Positions 25,664 to 32,331 of a stretch of 64,000 nt of DNA are shown here, piece after piece. Under the pieces are notes generated by a model. That model did not search any database and was not told the origin of the DNA. It was given only the letters and a program-made list of their open reading frames with translations. Both the position numbers and the translations under genes were made by a program. Position 1 is the first letter of the stretch, and every line of letters begins with the position of its first letter. Source of the stretch: a virus; IMG/VR virus record IMGVR_UViG_3300005663_000045, positions 1-64,000 of that record; one strand, given 5' to 3'.

Positions 25664-25749
25664 GCGTTCTGTGTTCAGGGGATTTACTCCCCTCGTACCT
25701 ACCATGATAATTATCGGCGATAGTATTCGATTAGGCAAGGGAAAAAAGG

Positions 25750-25822
25750 TGCCCCGGCGAGGACTCGAACCCCGAACACGAACTTAGTAGGTACGCGTGA
25801 TTTCCAATTTCACTACCGGGGC
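25750..25822 (-). tRNA. tRNA gene, anticodon reads ACU (Ser-type?), isotype uncertain
   Basis: 73 nt with a perfect 7-bp acceptor (GCCCCGG/CCGGGGC), 4-bp D-stem (GTGA/TCAC) with GG in the D-loop, T-loop TTCGAGT and discriminator A. The anticodon stem CGTAC/GTTCG has one T-T mismatch; the loop CTACTAA places ACT at 34-36 after T33. The variable arm is only 4 nt, which does not fit a normal serine tRNA. CCA is not encoded; CCTTTTTT follows. Probably a phage-carried, partly degenerate tRNA. Confidence 0.75.
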
Positions 25823-25856
25823 ATATCATCCAAACTAGGGCCACAGTCTACCACAG

Positions 25857-25880
25857 CCCCCGCTCAGGCGGGGGTTTTTT
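25857..25880 (+). terminator. Intrinsic terminator of the late operon
   Basis: CCCCCGC (25857-25863), loop TCAG, GCGGGGG (25868-25874), then six T (25875-25880). It stops plus-strand transcripts coming through the lysis genes before they enter the oppositely oriented integrase region. Confidence 0.85.
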
Positions 25881-25991
25881 ATGCGCTTTTTGTCACAGGC
25901 GTTGTCATAAACGATGCGCGGGCTAAGCCAAGTCGCTTTCGGGTGTTGCTTTGTTTTGAGGCCCCAAAATCCGATCACTTTTGACCGAATT

Positions 25992-27011
25992 TTAGATCGT
26001 TGCCAGGGCTTGCCTGCCCCCATGCTCTACTGTGAACTGGGCGTAGAACCGCTCTGTCGTCTGAATAGATGAGTGGCGGAGAATCCGCGAGACATCCTCT
26101 ATCCTTCCCCCCTCCTGGAGAATGAGAGACGCGATCGTATGCCTGAATATGTGCGTGAGGATCCCCTTGCGGGCGAACTTCGGGAACTGCGGGGCGAGCT
26201 GCCTGAAATACTTGTTCCAGTTTCCGCGGGCGCGCGGGCGGAACACGAACTCATCATCTTCTTTGGGTAGCCCTTTGAGTACTCCAACGAGTTCTGGGTG
26301 CATGGGGATAGATTTGTAGCCTCCCTTCACCTTGGTGGCGCGGACACGAATGGTCGGCTGGTTGCCAAAGCGAAGGTCGCTCCAGCGAAGCCGTTCTAGT
26401 TCTCCGAGGCGCAATCCTGTATAGCTGAGGACAAGTACCGGGCACAAGTTTCCTTTTCTCGCAAAATTTCTTACCTCCTCCAACTCTTTGCGTGTCAGGT
26501 GGATGATCTCCTTGTCCTCGATTTTGGGCCGCTCGGTTTCCAGAATCGGGTTACTGGACACTTGGTGTGATCGTACAAGCCAGGAGAAAAATCTTCCCAG
26601 GTGAGCGTGTTCGGTAACGGCGGCCGCTGGTGAGAGGCCGGAATCCAAGCGGTGATTCAGGTAAACTTCTATCTTCGCGGCGGTTATTTCGTCAGGCGTC
26701 TTGATGTCGTGCATCTTCACAAACGCACGAATCGTGGTTAATTTGAAGGCGAGATAGTTCGGTTGGTTTCGGTGTTTCTCATGGGCCCCAAACTGCTCTA
26801 ACAAGCGATCTATTGGCTCGTTCGAGCCGTTGCCGTAGACTGCCTCAAGGATTTGTTGCGCCCGATATCCCGCCTCTGTTTTGGTGCCGCAGTGGAGGCT
26901 GATCCGCTGCTGTCTTTTGCTCGGGGTCGGGTGGGAATACCAAAAGATGTCACCCCTTTTGTAGATGGTTCCCTTCTTGACCCACCGCCTGTACCACGCC
27001 GTCTTATTCAT
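25992..27011 (-). CDS. int: Tyrosine recombinase / phage integrase
   Basis: 339 aa. An N-terminal arm-binding-like basic region and a SAM-like core-binding domain (~65-155) precede the catalytic domain. Catalytic residues are visible: R201 (TGLRLGELERLRW), K227 or K229, H287 and R290 (HIFRHT), H313 (LRHSS) and Y323. It integrates and, with an excisionase, excises the phage. It is transcribed away from the repressor. Neighbouring tRNA and palindrome at 25.58-25.82 kb make that side a candidate attP. Confidence 0.93.
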   Translation of the reverse strand: MNKTAWYRRWVKKGTIYKRGDIFWYSHPTPSKRQQRISLHCGTKTEAGYRAQQILEAVYGNGSNEPIDRLLEQFGAHEKHRNQPNYLAFKLTTIRAFVKMHDIKTPDEITAAKIEVYLNHRLDSGLSPAAAVTEHAHLGRFFSWLVRSHQVSSNPILETERPKIEDKEIIHLTRKELEEVRNFARKGNLCPVLVLSYTGLRLGELERLRWSDLRFGNQPTIRVRATKVKGGYKSIPMHPELVGVLKGLPKEDDEFVFRPRARGNWNKYFRQLAPQFPKFARKGILTHIFRHTIASLILQEGGRIEDVSRILRHSSIQTTERFYAQFTVEHGGRQALATI

Positions 27012-27277
27012 GGCGACCTCCGAAAACTATAAGACCGTTGGCACAACGTTTTGCACATTTTAGCATAAACTCCAGCAAAATCAACAAAAGACAGTTTCTC
27101 GAACAATGAAAGGCTAGCTAAGTCGTTATGTCCCGTGAGTGGTGAACTTGCGGGATTTTGTTTGCGCAAGTGGCTGTTAAGGCAAAGAATTAGAACCGCC
27201 CATCGGTTCGTGTTGGTTCGTGTTGCGCCGGATATCCTGCGCGCAGACTGTCGCTTTGTTACAGTGATTTGGCACAA

Positions 27278-27601
27278 TTATGGGGTCTCGCCCTTGTTCG
27301 CTTGGCAGATTTTCTTGGTGCAGGCAAGCCCTCCCGCCAAGAGAAAAACAACCGCCCATTGAAGCAACAGCCGTGTTGTGTCAATTCTCAACGACGTCCT
27401 ATTCCGCAATCTGTATTGGTATGAATGTCCCCCGCCTCGGTGATCCCAGCCCCATCCCAGCGGCCCAATCCACAACCAGCCGTACCCGACAGAGTGTCCT
27501 GTTTGCCGCTTCCACGGTGGGTAGATAAGCGTCCCGAGTAACACGCCGATCACGACCCAAACAAAGGCAATCTTCCAGAAACTAGAACTTCTTTGGCCCA
27601 T
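27278..27601 (-). CDS. Two-TM membrane protein in the lysogeny region
   Basis: 107 aa. TM1 (FVWVVIGVLLGTLIYPPW) is followed by a Gly/Trp-rich hydrophilic loop, then RIDTTRLLLQWAVVFLLAGGLA as TM2 and a short cytoplasmic tail. This layout resembles small bacterial membrane proteins with an (I/V)D..RLLL TM2 motif. GGGAG lies 8 bases before the ATG. Between integrase and repressor it is well placed to be a lysogenic-conversion or superinfection-exclusion protein (inference). The 266 bases between it and the integrase start show no supported gene. Confidence 0.6.
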   Translation of the reverse strand: MGQRSSSFWKIAFVWVVIGVLLGTLIYPPWKRQTGHSVGYGWLWIGPLGWGWDHRGGGHSYQYRLRNRTSLRIDTTRLLLQWAVVFLLAGGLACTKKICQANKGETP

Positions 27602-27672
27602 AACCCTGCTCCCGTCTTAGATGAACACCTGATATAAGAACTGATTATCTCGGGGATTATCGTAGATAATGC

Positions 27673-27700
27673 TTGACTTGGGCATCTGCCCCGGTACAAT
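27673..27700 (+). promoter_or_regulatory. Sigma70-type promoter 1 (rightward)
   Basis: TTGACT (27673-27678), 16-bp spacer, TACAAT (27695-27700). It points at the small gene starting at 27826, upstream of a second promoter. The ~70 bases between contain an inverted repeat (CAGCAGCC/GGTGCTG) and a run of seven T near 27760, so a short transcript is possible. Confidence 0.55.
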
Positions 27701-27774
27701 AAAGATACAGCAGCCGCACTGAGAGGTGCTGATTCTTTCGACAGCGATCTGAGAATTCTTTTTTTGCATAGCCC

Positions 27775-27804
27775 TTGACAGTATACCTAACAGCAGCCTA
27801 ATAT
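27775..27804 (+). promoter_or_regulatory. Sigma70-type promoter 2 (rightward)
   Basis: TTGACA (27775-27780), 18-bp spacer, TAATAT (27799-27804), then GGGAGG and the ATG at 27826, giving a leader of about 15 nt. Strong core elements. Confidence 0.65.
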
Positions 27805-27825
27805 ACAGCTAGGGAGGATCGACCG

Positions 27826-28062
27826 ATGCGAGCTGGTGTGAGTGCGCGAGCAAGCGGGCCAGGAACTCGGTACCTGGTAAAAGCATTTCGCAAGCAAATC
27901 AACCTCCTGTCCCCAGGGGGCCGAGAGAGGTATCTGGCCTTTCTTCTTACTCAATTCGATGACGCTGCCGTTCCTGTTCAACAAGTTCAGCCAACTTTGC
28001 GATCTCCCGAAGCCGTAGATGGTCAGGGAGCTGCCGCAGATACTCAGTTCCCTTTGCGGTAA
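27826..28062 (+). CDS. Small basic protein convergent with the repressor gene (78 aa)
   Basis: It has a strong promoter and GGGAGG 8 bases before the ATG. The N-terminal ~45 residues (LVKAFRKQINLLSPGGRERYLAF) look like a folded helical segment; the last third overlaps the 3' end of the repressor gene on the other strand by 116 bases and looks less protein-like. It could be a Cro-like antagonist, or mainly a source of antisense RNA to the repressor. Function unknown. Confidence 0.5.
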   Translation: MRAGVSARASGPGTRYLVKAFRKQINLLSPGGRERYLAFLLTQFDDAAVPVQQVQPTLRSPEAVDGQGAAADTQFPLR

Positions 28063-28315
28063 TAGCCTCTTCCGCAGGCAGGAATATTTCTGTGGTCATT
28101 AATTCGGTGTCTGGGATTTCCAGTACCTCCGCCAATCTGAAAATGCGTGAACCTCGGGGGATTCGTTCCCCACGCTCGTAGCGCGATATTTGAGTGTGCT
28201 GATCAGTCCTGAGACCGATAGCAACAGCGATTTCTTGCTGCGTCATGCCACGGCGGTTTCGCCATTCTTTCAGTTTCGCTGGATCAAATACGCTCATGCC
28301 TTGCATTGTATCCAA
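27947..28315 (-). CDS. XRE-family HTH repressor (CI/Cro-like)
   Basis: 122 aa from the TTG at 28315, which has GAGG 5 bases upstream; ATGs at 28306 and 28297 are alternatives. The HTH is LKEWRNRRGMTQQEIAVAIG followed by QISRYERGERIPRGSRIFRLAEVL (~15-65). The C-terminal part is a short acidic/basic helix, with no LexA-type peptidase domain. It is divergent from the early promoter at 28417 and is the obvious lysogeny regulator. Confidence 0.85.
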   Translation of the reverse strand: MDTMQGMSVFDPAKLKEWRNRRGMTQQEIAVAIGLRTDQHTQISRYERGERIPRGSRIFRLAEVLEIPDTELMTTEIFLPAEEAITAKGTEYLRQLPDHLRLREIAKLAELVEQERQRHRIE

Positions 28316-28358
28316 TTTAGCCTCGCGTAAACTTTTTTTATCCCCCTAAGTCCAATTT
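28311..28358. promoter_or_regulatory. Candidate repressor operator repeats
   Basis: TCCAATTT occurs at 28311-28318 and 28351-28358, 40 bp apart, in the divergent region between the repressor start and the early promoter. Four helical turns between copies fits cooperative binding by a dimeric HTH protein. Nothing else in the 100-base interval is gene-like. Confidence 0.4.
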
Positions 28359-28416
28359 CTTGCTCGGATTAGGCCAGTAAAGTCCACGGTGCGGCCTAGA
28401 AACGATACAAAAAGAC

Positions 28417-28445
28417 TTGATATCTGGTCTAGTCCTGCCGATAAT
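28417..28445 (+). promoter_or_regulatory. Rightward early promoter
   Basis: TTGATA (28417-28422), 17-bp spacer, GATAAT (28440-28445), predicted start near 28452. It lies just right of the repressor gene and reads into the structured leader and the excisionase-like gene, so it is the PR equivalent. Confidence 0.65.
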
Positions 28446-28451
28446 GTCTCA

Positions 28452-28609
28452 TGTAAGGAGCTAACAAGCAATGACTGGCACGCTAGCCAAATCAGTTCTC
28501 TGTAGAAGCGAAAGCCGGGACGAACCTGCGGGCCGGGCCGGTTTCTACTATGGAGGGTCCGAAGGCGAGGCTAGCGTGCCGATAGCTGACGGGCCCTCCT
28601 TCTTTTTTG
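28452..28609 (+). ncRNA. Structured early leader with intrinsic terminator (attenuator-like)
   Basis: GGCACGCTAGCC (28477-28488) is perfectly complementary to 28569-28580. GTAGAA (28502-28507) pairs with TTCTAC (28543-28548). A 9-bp stem GGAGGGTCC (28552-28560) with GGGCCCTCC (28591-28599), one G-U, is followed by TTCTTTTTT, an intrinsic terminator. The 3' half of the 12-bp helix lies in the loop of the terminator hairpin, so the two either form a pseudoknot or compete. This is the design of an attenuator or a put-like antitermination RNA. An ATG at 28471 after TAAGGAG could encode a leader peptide. Confidence 0.6.
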
Positions 28610-28744
28610 ATGGGTCGAGCATGGACGGGACGAGAACGCAAGGATGCGTGGGGGCGGTCAATAATCACTCCTATCCTCTCTTTGGCCGCCTTGCCGGAAC
28701 AACCCCTCCTCCATTAACGACAAGATATTCTAGCAGGGGAGCGA

Positions 28745-28945
28745 ATGATGTCCAAGGAAAAACCAAAGGAAAAGATGCTGATGAACCAGAAGGAGGCCGT
28801 CGCCTTCTTGGGCATAGGGCGGACGGAGTTTTGGGAGGGCATCTATCCAATATTCAGGGACAAGAAACTGTGGCCGCCCATGTTCAAGCGGAAATACTAT
28901 CCTCGCGATGTTCTCTTGGAGGTCATTCGCGGGGAGTGGAACTGA
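28745..28945 (+). CDS. Excisionase / MerR-like HTH protein
   Basis: 66 aa; ATGATG after GGGGAG. The core MNQKEAVAFLGIGRTEFWEG ... YYPRDVLLEVI is a winged-helix helix-turn-helix of the excisionase/MerR type, ending in a short positively charged then acidic tail. First gene of the early operon, next to integrase and repressor, so a recombination directionality factor is likely. The larger overlapping open frame at 28471-29508 is regarded as chance. Confidence 0.72.
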   Translation: MMSKEKPKEKMLMNQKEAVAFLGIGRTEFWEGIYPIFRDKKLWPPMFKRKYYPRDVLLEVIRGEWN

Positions 28946-28980
28946 CGAGACTCCTATCTGTAGATGCAACGGTGAAGGGT

Positions 28981-29015
28981 GCGCCCCTGCTTTGTGGCGG
29001 GGGCGCATTGTTTTT
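28981..29015 (+). terminator. Second early terminator
   Basis: GCGCCCC (28981-28987) pairs with GGGGCGC (29000-29006), then ATTGTTTTT. It lies between the excisionase-like gene and the zinc protein, so the rest of the early operon needs readthrough or antitermination. Confidence 0.75.
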
Positions 29016-29020
29016 CTCTG

Positions 29021-29353
29021 ATGGGCGAAACGATGGAACGAAACGCACGGACGCGGAAGTCCATTCGGGAATACTTGAAGATCGAGACTGCTCCTTTTTG
29101 TTCGGCTTGCGGGCGAGAAGTGGAAGCCTGTTCCCGGAGCAGCAAGGCCGTCGTCTGCTTTCGGTGCACGGCGATTGCAGTCTCCACCCCGAGGAAGCCG
29201 GTCACCAATACCCGGAAGTGTCCCGACTGCGAAGGCCCCCTCGGTCCTCGATGCCGGTTTTGCCCGGAATGCGCTACAAAACGCCGCCGAACTGCCCAAA
29301 GAAGGGCGACACAAAGAAATCGAACTACGCTTTCTGGTGCTGTCAACAGTTAA
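29021..29353 (+). CDS. Double zinc-ribbon basic protein; ends inside repeat element A
   Basis: About 110 aa from the ATG at 29021 (29033 and GTG 28979 are alternatives; no clear RBS). Two CxxC pairs form one ribbon (CSACG ... CFRC) and a second ribbon follows (CPDCEG ... CPEC), then an Arg-rich tail. Short, Arg-rich and directly after a terminator, it is a candidate RNA-binding antiterminator, by position only. Its last codons (AVNS, stop) are part of the repeat that recurs at 57.4 kb. Confidence 0.6.
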   Translation: MGETMERNARTRKSIREYLKIETAPFCSACGREVEACSRSSKAVVCFRCTAIAVSTPRKPVTNTRKCPDCEGPLGPRCRFCPECATKRRRTAQRRATQRNRTTLSGAVNS

Positions 29354-29451
29354 GCGGTTTTGACATGCAGCAAACCCCTATAAACAGGCTTGCCTATCTT
29401 AACACAAACACAAGGCCGACCCGTAGGGCCTCGGCGCAGTTAACTGTTGAC
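29342..29451. repeat. Repeat element copy A with 12-bp inverted ends
   Basis: GTCAACAGTTAA (29342-29353) and TTAACTGTTGAC (29440-29451) are perfect inverted ends. Between them, 29372-29404 matches copy B (57404-57436) at 29 of 33 positions (AAACCCCT..AAACAGGCTT.CCTAT.TTAACA). The spacing of ends and core is nearly the same in both copies, and in both the left end supplies the stop codon of the preceding gene. See copy B at 57375. Confidence 0.8.
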
Positions 29452-29507
29452 AAGGCGATCCTGGGGCATCCTGGCGCGTTTGTCAACCAACGAGAGGCGA
29501 GGATCTG

Positions 29508-29714
29508 ATGCTAACTAGACAAGAGTACAAAATTCTCCGGCTCGTCCTTTTTGGGTACGAACAACAGGAAGTCGCTAAGCGCCTAAGTCTCAACACGGCC
29601 ACTGTAAGCCGGAGTCTTGATTCGGTGGAGAGGAAGAATCCGCTCTTGGGGTGTGCTTTAGGGGTAATCAAGAAAGTACACCATCAACAACAATTAGCGG
29701 AGGCCGTCGCATGA
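29508..29714 (+). CDS. LuxR/sigma-region-4-like HTH protein
   Basis: 68 aa. LTRQEYKILRLVLFGYEQQEVAKRLSLNTATVSRSL is a classic four-helix HTH (GerE or sigma70 region 4 type) with almost nothing else attached. It is the first gene right of repeat A and is ATGA-coupled to the next gene. A small transcription regulator of the early operon is likely. RBS GAGGCGAGGATCTG. Confidence 0.75.
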   Translation: MLTRQEYKILRLVLFGYEQQEVAKRLSLNTATVSRSLDSVERKNPLLGCALGVIKKVHHQQQLAEAVA

Positions 29715-29959
29715 TCTACCGACCAAGAAAGACCGCCCCACGACCTGTTGCCCAGTGCGAGCCCGACCCTGATGGATTCGTCAAGCCTTGGTGGTTGGCT
29801 GAATGGGTGACTTGTGAGTTTTTCAGGGACAAGGCGGGACGGCTGTACGCCCACGCCCACGGGCGGCGGGAGCAAACCAAGAAGCCGAAACACGAGGATC
29901 GCGCCCGCGAACGGGACGAAGACATCATCTCCACGTGGTACGAGGTAAGTGCGGCGTGA
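29711..29959 (+). CDS. Small basic hypothetical protein (82 aa)
   Basis: Starts in the ATGA overlap with the HTH gene (a longer frame from 29651 is disfavoured). It has a WWLAEWVTCEFF segment and a charged C-terminus ending in SAA. No known domain. Confidence 0.6.
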   Translation: MIYRPRKTAPRPVAQCEPDPDGFVKPWWLAEWVTCEFFRDKAGRLYAHAHGRREQTKKPKHEDRARERDEDIISTWYEVSAA

Positions 29960-29993
29960 AAGTTTACCCAATAACCAGCGTAAGGGGCAAGCC

Positions 29994-30167
29994 GTGGACA
30001 CGAAGCGATGCAGCGCGTGCGGGAAGCGATTTCCAGAAGAACAGATGGTACCCATCAGATGGACGCGGGGCGGAAACGCAGCGCACCTTTGTGCCGGGTG
30101 CAAGCGGCTGTGGCGAACCTACGGACGTGCGCCGCGGAAGCAAGGAAGGAAGCTGACATGTGCATGA
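29994..30167 (+). CDS. Small zinc-finger protein, GTG start (57 aa)
   Basis: GTG at 29994 with AAGGGG 6 bases upstream. The sequence CSACGKRFPEEQM ... HLCAGCKRLW is a four-cysteine zinc ribbon followed by an Arg/Lys-rich tail. Overlaps the next gene by 10 bases. Confidence 0.6.
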   Translation: MDTKRCSACGKRFPEEQMVPIRWTRGGNAAHLCAGCKRLWRTYGRAPRKQGRKLTCA

Positions 30168-30595
30168 TAGTTGACGAAGCAGTCACCAAGAAAGTCCAAG
30201 CCCGGCTGAAGCGTGGAGGGGGAGTGGCTAGGTTTTGGAAGGTGTTTAGAGTAGAGCCTTGGGATAAGAGAACGCTTCGGGCAGTAGCTTTTCCGAACCG
30301 GAAGAATGGTAAAATAAACAGGCCGGGGCGCTATCGGTCTAGCCGTCAGAAGAAATCCTATCGGGCAACAACAATATATAGTGGCTACCACGTTTTTTAC
30401 ACTGAGGAGGCGGCTAACTCCTGGGCGGACACTGGCTGGTTCAGAGAGACAATGAAAACTGTTCCTGTTTGGTGTCGCAAGGCAGATTTTGTAGTCGGCG
30501 GCCACTGGAAAGATCATCAAGCTTTTCAAGCCGTCTTCACCCATATCAAGATCAAGCCTAAAGACTTCGCCAAGGCTACGGGAGGTAAGGCATGA
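30158..30595 (+). CDS. Hypothetical phage protein (145 aa)
   Basis: ATG chosen after AAGGAAG; an open frame extends upstream but overlaps the zinc-finger gene. Residues 20-100 alternate beta segments with Trp/Tyr (FWKVFRVEPWD, YSGYHVFYTEEAAN), and the C-terminus ends FAKATGGKA, nearly the same ending as the next gene (FKATGGKV). The shared 3' end and start junction indicate recombination between neighbouring genes. Confidence 0.6.
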   Translation: MCMIVDEAVTKKVQARLKRGGGVARFWKVFRVEPWDKRTLRAVAFPNRKNGKINRPGRYRSSRQKKSYRATTIYSGYHVFYTEEAANSWADTGWFRETMKTVPVWCRKADFVVGGHWKDHQAFQAVFTHIKIKPKDFAKATGGKA

Positions 30596-31014
30596 CTGAT
30601 ACTCCAGAGATACTTTCGGTCAAGGCCGTTCTCGTTAGGCTTCATGGACGTGGCAGGGGCTTCAAGTACACCTGTCAGTTTACTGACGGGGAAGAGTGGA
30701 TCGTAGGCCGGTTTCGCTTTCGATATTACTCCGATTCATATGAAACAACATGGAACGCTTGGGCAAGACATCCCGACGGAGAGGAACTGCTAATAGTCCA
30801 TGGCTTTATCGGGCATGGCCAACCCTGGCTTCTTCATGGCGAGTGGAACGCAGAACTACAGGAAGTACTCCGTGAAATCAACGACGCTTGTTTTCTTGGT
30901 GAACAGAGAGAGAAACAGGAGCAAGACGAGAGAGATGTGAAGAAAGCTGTGGCTGCCGCCAAGAGCAAGGCCAAGTTCAATGCGTTCTTCAAGGCTACGG
31001 GAGGTAAGGTATGA
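30592..31014 (+). CDS. Hypothetical phage protein (140 aa)
   Basis: Coupled by ATGA to its neighbours. Beta-rich N-terminal half (FKYTCQFTDGEEWIVGRFRFRYY) and a charged helical C-terminus ending FKATGGKV. The 3' end plus RBS (AAGGCTACGGGAGGTAAGG) duplicates the junction of the previous gene. No family recognised. Confidence 0.6.
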   Translation: MTDTPEILSVKAVLVRLHGRGRGFKYTCQFTDGEEWIVGRFRFRYYSDSYETTWNAWARHPDGEELLIVHGFIGHGQPWLLHGEWNAELQEVLREINDACFLGEQREKQEQDERDVKKAVAAAKSKAKFNAFFKATGGKV

Positions 31015-31340
31015 CTGACAAACTCACATTCGGCCCTGTGCGAATCGAAGAGGATATCCATGTTGAGGTCGAAGTTGCGCCTGGCTGGCTAGATGACAAA
31101 GACGACTGGGAAGCTTTGCGTCGTCGGGCCGAGATCGTTGCTAAAGAGATCAAACGGCATGTGGATGGATGGGCGTCTGTCGGCGTGCGGTCTAAATCCA
31201 AAGAAGTATGCCCATTTTGCTGCAACGACTGGGAGGTCGTGGAAGAAGGGGACGGATTCAACATGCCCCCAGGAACACCACTTTGTTGCGAGAAGGCACA
31301 AGAGGCTTTCAAGGCTACTGCTGAGGGAGCGAGCGGATGA
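31011..31340 (+). CDS. Hypothetical protein with cysteine cluster (109 aa)
   Basis: Acidic beta-like N-terminus, a helical centre, then CPFCCNDWE and LCCEKAQ, a probable zinc-binding pair of Cys-rich knuckles. Ends FKATAEGASG, a variant of the endings of its neighbours. ATGA overlaps on both sides. Confidence 0.6.
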   Translation: MTDKLTFGPVRIEEDIHVEVEVAPGWLDDKDDWEALRRRAEIVAKEIKRHVDGWASVGVRSKSKEVCPFCCNDWEVVEEGDGFNMPPGTPLCCEKAQEAFKATAEGASG

Positions 31341-31522
31341 AAGGCTTAACAGTAAAGAATGAATGTCCTCTATGTGGTGCAGCCCGATGTCCTGCATCAA
31401 ATGAATGTGAGTGCGGGTCGGTGTTCCCAGACTACGGGTTTGGCTTACTTGATGTGCCAATCTACGAGAGCAAGCAGTGTCTTCGTAATCAGCTTGAGCA
31501 GGCTACGGGAGCGAGCGGATGA
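31337..31522 (+). CDS. Small zinc-ribbon protein (61 aa)
   Basis: CPLCGAARCPASNECECGS is a Cys-rich zinc-binding motif near the N-terminus; the rest is a short amphipathic helix ending QATGASG. Coupled by ATGA to both neighbours. Confidence 0.62.
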   Translation: MKGLTVKNECPLCGAARCPASNECECGSVFPDYGFGLLDVPIYESKQCLRNQLEQATGASG

Positions 31523-31848
31523 ACAATGATGATTGGGAAGTAATAATGGCTGACCTCCGCCGCCAACTCTCACAGGCGACCAAGCGTGTAGAGGAACTGG
31601 AGGCTGTTGTAGATGGCTATCCCAAGATGGCAGATGGCCCAGTGATTACAAAGGGCGCTCAAGTGTTTCCAAGCATTTGTGCTGAGGATGAGAGAGGCGG
31701 AGAAGTTGTTGGGTTCGTGGTTCTTGTCCGCGACAACACCCCGCAGGATACCAAGGACGTTAAACTTCTAGAGCTAGACGAAGATGACGTAGTAGAAGCA
31801 TGTTTCTCCACCCAAGCCGCAGCCGAGCAAGCCCGGAAGGAAGAATAA
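31519..31848 (+). CDS. Hypothetical protein with N-terminal coiled coil (109 aa)
   Basis: LRRQLSQATKRVEELEAVV forms a short coiled coil, followed by a beta-like acidic region (VVGFVVLVRDN, VKLLELDEDDVVE). It resembles many small phage early proteins that share an LEELEAV-type helix. Overlaps the next gene by one base (TAATG). Confidence 0.58.
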   Translation: MNNDDWEVIMADLRRQLSQATKRVEELEAVVDGYPKMADGPVITKGAQVFPSICAEDERGGEVVGFVVLVRDNTPQDTKDVKLLELDEDDVVEACFSTQAAAEQARKEE

Positions 31849-32177
31849 TGAGCGAGCCAACAGGAACGAAACTCTTTGCCCCGGTGAGTGATGAGGGCGT
31901 ACTCGAATACGTTGCCAGGGAGTGCCTGTGGGTAAGGGAGATCATGGATTCCGAGGGCGACCCCGACGTACCCGGCGGTACCCATCTCGTTAAGCGGGTC
32001 GAGCTTCATTTCGTGGACGGTAACATCGTCGATTTAGCCATGTCTGAATACTGGGGTGAGGGACTTGCGTTGCCAACTGTAATGACCGGAATGAAGTGCG
32101 GGAGAGAGTTTCGCATGACACTACTGAGCGTCGATCGCGGGAGTAAGCGCGCGACGTACGAGATTGAGGTGCTTTGA
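31848..32177 (+). CDS. Hypothetical phage protein (109 aa)
   Basis: ATG at 31848 overlaps the previous stop. Alternating beta-strand composition with a conserved-looking C-terminal strand (RATYEIEVL). No domain recognised. Confidence 0.58.
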   Translation: MSEPTGTKLFAPVSDEGVLEYVARECLWVREIMDSEGDPDVPGGTHLVKRVELHFVDGNIVDLAMSEYWGEGLALPTVMTGMKCGREFRMTLLSVDRGSKRATYEIEVL

Positions 32178-32232
32178 TAGCCGAACAGGGCGATGAAGAC
32201 TACCACCGCAGAGCGGAAGAAGGACTGAGGAC

Positions 32233-32331
32233 ATGAATGAGCCACTGACAAAAGAAGAAATACACGCGAGAGTATGGGCCAACCTTAATGTGCTTCTTGC
32301 TGCGATGAGGAAGTTAGGGGAGAAACCATGA
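32233..32331 (+). CDS. 32-aa helical peptide
   Basis: ATG at 32233, stop TGA overlapping the start of the HNH gene (ATGA). Peptide MNEPLTKEEIHARVWANLNV... ends LGEKP, all-helical and translationally coupled to the endonuclease gene. Short but well supported by junction structure. Confidence 0.55.
   Translation: MNEPLTKEEIHARVWANLNVLLAAMRKLGEKP

Noticed and set aside
27008-27277. Minus-strand 89-codon frame before the integrase
   Set aside because: Ser/Arg-rich, lacks a convincing RBS and motif; treated as non-coding.
28471-29508. 345-residue open frame through the early promoter region
   Set aside because: Low-complexity, Gly/Arg/Ser-rich translation, overlaps the clear excisionase-like gene, two terminators and the structured leader. 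The ATG at 28471 may still start a leader peptide.
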